From Methanobacteriaceae archaeon UBA349 (GTDB lineage Archaea; Methanobacteriota; Methanobacteria; Methanobacteriales; Methanobacteriaceae): DNA of 6,138 nucleotides. The DNA is taken from assembly GCA_002509745.1 (NCBI GenBank), contig DAWK01000081.1, positions 1-6,138 of the forward strand, given 5' to 3'. The notes beneath the pieces were generated by a model. The model ran no database searches. It saw nothing but the letters and a program-made list of their open reading frames with translations, and was not told the DNA's origin. Numbering within the stretch: the stretch's first letter is position 1; every line of letters starts with the position of its first letter. The position numbers and the translations under genes are program-made. Positions 5,657 to 6,138 of this stretch are shown here, one piece after another.

Positions 5657-5662
5657 GGTGAT
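5657..5662 (+). promoter_or_regulatory. ribosome binding site of the flavin reductase-like gene
   Basis: GGTGAT matches the right half of the anti-16S complement and ends three bases before ATG at 5666, fixing the start. Confidence 0.6.
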
Positions 5663-5665
5663 AAT

Positions 5666-6138
5666 ATGAAAAAATCTATTGGTGCAAAAACAATTGTATA
5701 TCCAACTCCCGTATTCATAATTGGAACTTATAATAAAGATGGAAAACCAAATGCTATGAATGCAGCCTGGGGCGGAATATCCTGTTCTAGTCCACCGTGT
5801 GTTTCAATTTCTCTAAGAGAAGCAACTTATACTCACGGAAATATTATGAATAAAAAAGCTTTTACCGTAAATATTCCCTCGGAAAATCATATTAAAGAAG
5901 CAGATTATTTTGGAATTGCTTCTGGAAGAAATGAAGATAAATTTGAGGTCACCGGTTTAACACCGGTAAAAAGTGAAAAAGTTGATGCTCCTTATATTGA
6001 AGAATTTCCATTTGTTTTAGAGTGTAAATTAGTTAATATAACTGAATTAGGATTACATACTCATTTTACCGGTGAAATAATTGATGTAAAAGTTGATGAA
6101 AATCTAATGAAAGATGGAAACCCAGATATAGAACAAAT
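5666..6138 (+). CDS. flavin reductase / flavoredoxin family protein, 3'-truncated by window edge
   Basis: The frame opens at ATG 5666 and continues for 157 codons and two bases to the window end with no stop. It reads [20 protein letters not shown], then [13 protein letters not shown] and [13 protein letters not shown], followed by a HGNI...[10 protein letters not shown] stretch. That order is typical of the FMN-binding split-barrel flavin reductase-like domain in flavoredoxin and in the Methanothermobacter FMN protein MTH152. Typical length is about 190 residues, so some 30-35 are missing at the right edge. Members bind FMN and move electrons in the cytosol, either as flavin reductases or as small flavoproteins; the partner is unknown here. 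It lies 52 bases after the dehydrogenase gene on the same strand. A TATA-like TAATATAATA at 5611-5620 could alternatively give it a separate promoter. Confidence 0.9.
   Translation, partial: MKKSIGAKTIVYPTPVFIIGTYNKDGKPNAMNAAWGGISCSSPPCVSISLREATYTHGNIMNKKAFTVNIPSENHIKEADYFGIASGRNEDKFEVTGLTPVKSEKVDAPYIEEFPFVLECKLVNITELGLHTHFTGEIIDVKVDENLMKDGNPDIEQ

Noticed and set aside
5950..5967. ACCGGT repeated 11 bases apart (restriction-site-like palindromes)
   Set aside because: Both copies lie inside the flavin reductase coding region, and their codons read sensibly as protein; no sign of a special function.

Overview
The window looks like a piece of a euryarchaeal methanogen chromosome, most likely a Methanobacterium-type organism. 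The evidence is AT-rich intergenic DNA, archaeal TATA-like boxes, oligo-T terminators, strong GGAGGT/GGTGAT-type ribosome binding sites and TTG/GTG starts. The gene content fits too: a DUF4064-type membrane protein, a short lipobox lipoprotein, a CPBP protease and an MTH152-like flavoprotein. The taxonomic call is inference; no rRNA or methanogenesis gene is present.

Left part (1-2400): a 5'-truncated gene for a two-domain metallophosphatase/5'-nucleotidase-fold protein runs in from the left edge. Its motifs resemble the thiosulfohydrolase SoxB more than ordinary 5'-nucleotidases. After an AT-rich 312-base gap come two closely spaced genes, probably one transcript: a four-helix DUF4064-like membrane protein and a lipid-anchored surface protein.

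Middle (2400-4400): a 447-base gap holds oligo-T runs, a possible 41-48 codon small ORF, a motif resembling an IS terminus, and a good TATA box. That TATA box lies so close to the next gene that its transcript may be leaderless. The next gene is a CPBP (CAAX/Abi) intramembrane protease, clearly richer in GC than its surroundings. A terminator zone and a GGTTTT hexamer array follow. Then comes a convergent minus-strand gene for a small membrane-anchored, Asn/Thr-rich, probably glycosylated protein.

Right part (4400-6138): an AT-rich divergent spacer separates that small gene from a zinc-independent medium-chain dehydrogenase/quinone-oxidoreductase-like gene. This is followed 52 bases later by the 5' part of a flavin reductase/flavoredoxin-like gene that runs off the right edge. 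The last two could form a small redox operon.

No CRISPR array, tRNA, rRNA, intact mobile element or multi-gene defence system is visible. The most interesting points are the SoxB-like protein with no Sox partners, the tiny glycosylation-prone minus-strand protein, the small ORF in the 2.4-2.8 kb gap, and the hexamer array.
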